This document shows, piece by piece, positions 12,766 to 14,246 of a DNA stretch of 14,246 nt; within the stretch, counting starts at the first letter, position 1, and the number at the start of each line of letters is the position of its first letter. Where the stretch lies: the NCBI GenBank assembly GCA_937121005.1, contig CAKZKB010000198.1:1-14246 (forward strand). Reading direction: 5' to 3'. Position numbers and translations under genes: made by a program. Origin of the DNA: an uncultured cyanobacterium. Its GTDB lineage: Bacteria > Cyanobacteriota > Cyanobacteriia > Cyanobacteriales > Geitlerinemataceae. Below the pieces are notes generated by a model, which did no database searches, had not been told where the DNA came from, and saw nothing but the letters and a program-made list of their open reading frames with translations.

Positions 12766-13440
12766 GTGTTACTCCTCCAATTTAGTACCTCCCACTACTG
12801 TCGCAAAGCACGATTGGCACTCGGCTACAAACAAATTGCCTATCGCGTGGAAAATTTAACGCCGGGAGCGCATATACTAAAGCTCAAACCGCTAACGGGG
12901 TTAACCACCGTTCCTGTTTTGATGCCGGAAGTGCCGGGATTTCCCGAGGCGATCGCGGACTCGACGCGCATTTTTGAGTTTCTCGAAACCTATCAAACTC
13001 AACCGCCGCTTTTTTTGGCCGACGATCGCGCCAATACCGCCGCTAAAGTTTTAGAAGATTGGCTGGATGAAAGCATCGGCACGGCGACGCGATTTGTCTA
13101 CTACGACTATCGATCGAAAGCGGGAAAAGCCATCGATCCGTCGTTGTTCAGCCAACTGCTGATTCGAGTCGTCAAGCAACAGTATAACATCAACGATGCG
13201 ACGGTAGAACTGGCTCGCGATCGCCTGAAAATTGCCCTAACCGAACTGTGCGATCGCTGGCAAGACACCCCTTTTTTAGTCGGCGATCGGCTCAGTATTG
13301 CCGATTTAAGCGCAGCAGCGTTGTTAAGTCCGCTAGCATTGATTCCCGACTACCGCAACACCTATTCTCTCTTATTCGATCGCATCGCGCAAGTTCACGA
13401 TCGCTGCGGCGAACCGCAACCGCCAGGATTGGGGGATTAG
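12766..13440 (+). CDS. Glutathione S-transferase family protein
   Basis: 224-aa predicted GST. The thioredoxin-like N-terminal domain has the first strand LLLQFSTSHYCRKARLAL (2-19) with S9/H10/C12 near the glutathione thiol, the cis-proline motif TVPVLMP (48-54) and the glutathione-binding ADST (64-67). The all-helical C-terminal domain has LEDWLDESIG (96-105) and the N-capping box region FLVGDRLSIADLSAAALL (near 176-194). The substrate is unknown. An ATG at 12673 would add 31 residues that overlap the inverted repeat and look non-coding. The GTG at 12766 puts the first beta-strand at the N-terminus as in the family, so I prefer it, although no Shine-Dalgarno is seen. The last residues, GLGD, and the stop are encoded by repeat copy 3. 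Confidence 0.88.
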   Translation: MLLLQFSTSHYCRKARLALGYKQIAYRVENLTPGAHILKLKPLTGLTTVPVLMPEVPGFPEAIADSTRIFEFLETYQTQPPLFLADDRANTAAKVLEDWLDESIGTATRFVYYDYRSKAGKAIDPSLFSQLLIRVVKQQYNINDATVELARDRLKIALTELCDRWQDTPFLVGDRLSIADLSAAALLSPLALIPDYRNTYSLLFDRIAQVHDRCGEPQPPGLGD

Positions 13441-13544
13441 GGGTTTGGGGGATTAGGGGGAAATTAATATTCATCCTTCATCCTTCACCCTTCATCCTTC
13501 ATCCTTGAAACCTCGTACCTCACACCTCACACCTCATACCTCCC
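13426..13544 (+). repeat. Composite heptamer repeat, copy 3, spanning two gene ends
   Basis: A G-rich tract (13426-13460, GGATT/GGGGTTT units) leads to the junction GAAATTAAT. Then come five phased heptamers (13470-13504: TTCATCC twice, TTCACCC, TTCATCC twice), TTGAA, and exactly five phased heptamers (13510-13544: ACCTCGT, ACCTCAC twice, ACCTCAT, ACCTCCC). It shares module order with copy 1 (95-221) and copy 2 (11520-11656). It fills the entire gap between the convergent GST and panB genes and contains both stop codons. Confidence 0.88.
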
Positions 13545-14246
13545 CCATTTACCCAACCAATTCATTAACTTTTGTAACGCTTCTGGAGCGATGTGGCGCA
13601 AGTTTTCTTCGCTAGGAAAGACTCCTGTCTCCACATCTTGCTTGTACTGCGCGATCGCGTCTAGTGTCAATGTTTGGAAGTCTTGATATTTTTTAGCCAA
13701 GCGCAGTTTTCGCGGTGTAATTCCTAAAATATCGTGGACGATCAATACTTGTCCGTCGCAAAAGCGTCCCGAACCAATGCCGATCGTGGGAACGCTGACC
13801 CGTTCGGAGATAATTTTTCCTAACTCTTCAGGAACCAGTTCCAAAACGATGGCAAAAACGCCCATGGATTCTAATTTAACTGCTTCCTCGACAATCTCTT
13901 TGGCGCGATCGAAGGTTTTACCCTTCACCCGTTTTTTCTCGTGAAACTGAGGTAACAACCCCAAATGACCGCAAAGGGGGATACCCTCAGCTACAATCGC
14001 CGCGATCGCCTCTACTTGCAATCCTTCCAACTTCACCCCATCTGCGCCGTTTTCCATCAGCGATCGCGCATTCTCGACCGCATCTTCTGGTGTTGTATAG
14101 GTTCCGTAAGGCAAATCCGCTAGGATAAAACTGCTGTTTGTCCCGCGCTTCACCGCCTTTAAGTGATGTAAAATATCCGCGATCGTCACTTGCGTCTCGC
14201 TGTCGTAACCGAGAACATTTGTCCCCACGCTATCGCCGACGAAAAT
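13527..14246 (-). CDS. panB: 3-methyl-2-oxobutanoate hydroxymethyltransferase, N-terminus beyond window
   Basis: Ketopantoate hydroxymethyltransferase, the first committed step of pantothenate (coenzyme A) synthesis: it adds a hydroxymethyl from methylene-tetrahydrofolate to 2-oxoisovalerate. The 239 visible residues begin IFVGDSVGTNVLGYDS, so the frame is open through the right edge and about 25-30 residues are missing. Mg ligands and active-site stretches are clear: GDS (4-6), LADLPYGTY, GVKLEG, CGHLGLLPQ and the catalytic-Glu region VLELVPEEL. GIGSGRFCDGQVLIVHDILG is the family C-terminal signature. The last codons (RYEV) and the TGA stop lie inside the ACCTCAC heptamers of repeat copy 3, so the native C-terminus has probably been rewritten. 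No neighbouring panC is visible. Confidence 0.95.
   Translation of the reverse strand: MFVGDSVGTNVLGYDSETQVTIADILHHLKAVKRGTNSSFILADLPYGTYTTPEDAVENARSLMENGADGVKLEGLQVEAIAAIVAEGIPLCGHLGLLPQFHEKKRVKGKTFDRAKEIVEEAVKLESMGVFAIVLELVPEELGKIISERVSVPTIGIGSGRFCDGQVLIVHDILGITPRKLRLAKKYQDFQTLTLDAIAQYKQDVETGVFPSEENLRHIAPEALQKLMNWLGKWGRYEV

Noticed and set aside
13470..13544. CRISPR-like array
   Set aside because: Units are 7 bp with no spacers; this is a tandem repeat, not a repeat-spacer array.

Overview
The window looks like cyanobacterial chromosome. The palindrome GCGATCGC (HIP1) and its CGATCG core recur inside almost every gene. Several genes have a cyanobacterial form: a ThiD2-ThiE fusion, an FtsL-like proline/arginine-tailed membrane protein and a 17-kDa-class Hsp20. 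Intergenic regions carry heptameric tandem repeats of the kind known from filamentous cyanobacteria. A filamentous non-heterocystous lineage is my guess; the sequence alone does not settle it.

Layout, left to right. A tRNA-Val(CAC) runs off the left edge on the minus strand and has a clear promoter. Next comes a composite heptamer repeat, then a small heat-shock gene (hsp20/hspA) with a candidate RNA thermometer over its ribosome binding site and a strong terminator. A 388-aa putative PD-(D/E)xK nuclease-like protein follows. It ends at a 66-bp palindromic element that includes a terminator. The plus strand continues with a thiE-thiS pair (thiamine synthesis), a 446-bp stretch without a convincing gene, a small secreted protein of unknown function, trmB (tRNA m7G46 methylation) followed by a 28-bp perfect palindrome, and an M16 zinc peptidase.

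The peptidase converges, with only 2 bp between stop codons, on a minus-strand cluster. In transcription order the cluster is: FtsL-like membrane protein, repeat element, HTH-vWA protein, SAM methyltransferase, rfbC (rmlC), rfbD (rmlD), TPR-GT61 glycosyltransferase. The last four are joined by GTGA, ATGA or TAA-A-ATG junctions or very close spacing. This looks like a small surface-polysaccharide unit that makes dTDP-L-rhamnose and decorates a glycan. The first two dTDP-rhamnose genes (rmlA, rmlB) are not in the window. Divergent from the cluster are a very acidic small lipoprotein, with a good promoter and a terminator-like hairpin in its leader, and a glutathione S-transferase. The window ends inside panB (pantothenate synthesis), read on the minus strand.

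The most unusual signals are these. (1) Three copies of one modular heptamer repeat each contain exactly five phased ACCTNNN units; one copy supplies the stop codons of two convergent genes and another abuts a start codon. (2) An HTH-vWA fusion sits at the head of the rhamnose genes. (3) A compact RNA-thermometer candidate covers the hsp20 ribosome binding site. (4) The mature part of the lipoprotein has no basic residues. I found no CRISPR array, prophage, insertion sequence or TPP riboswitch.
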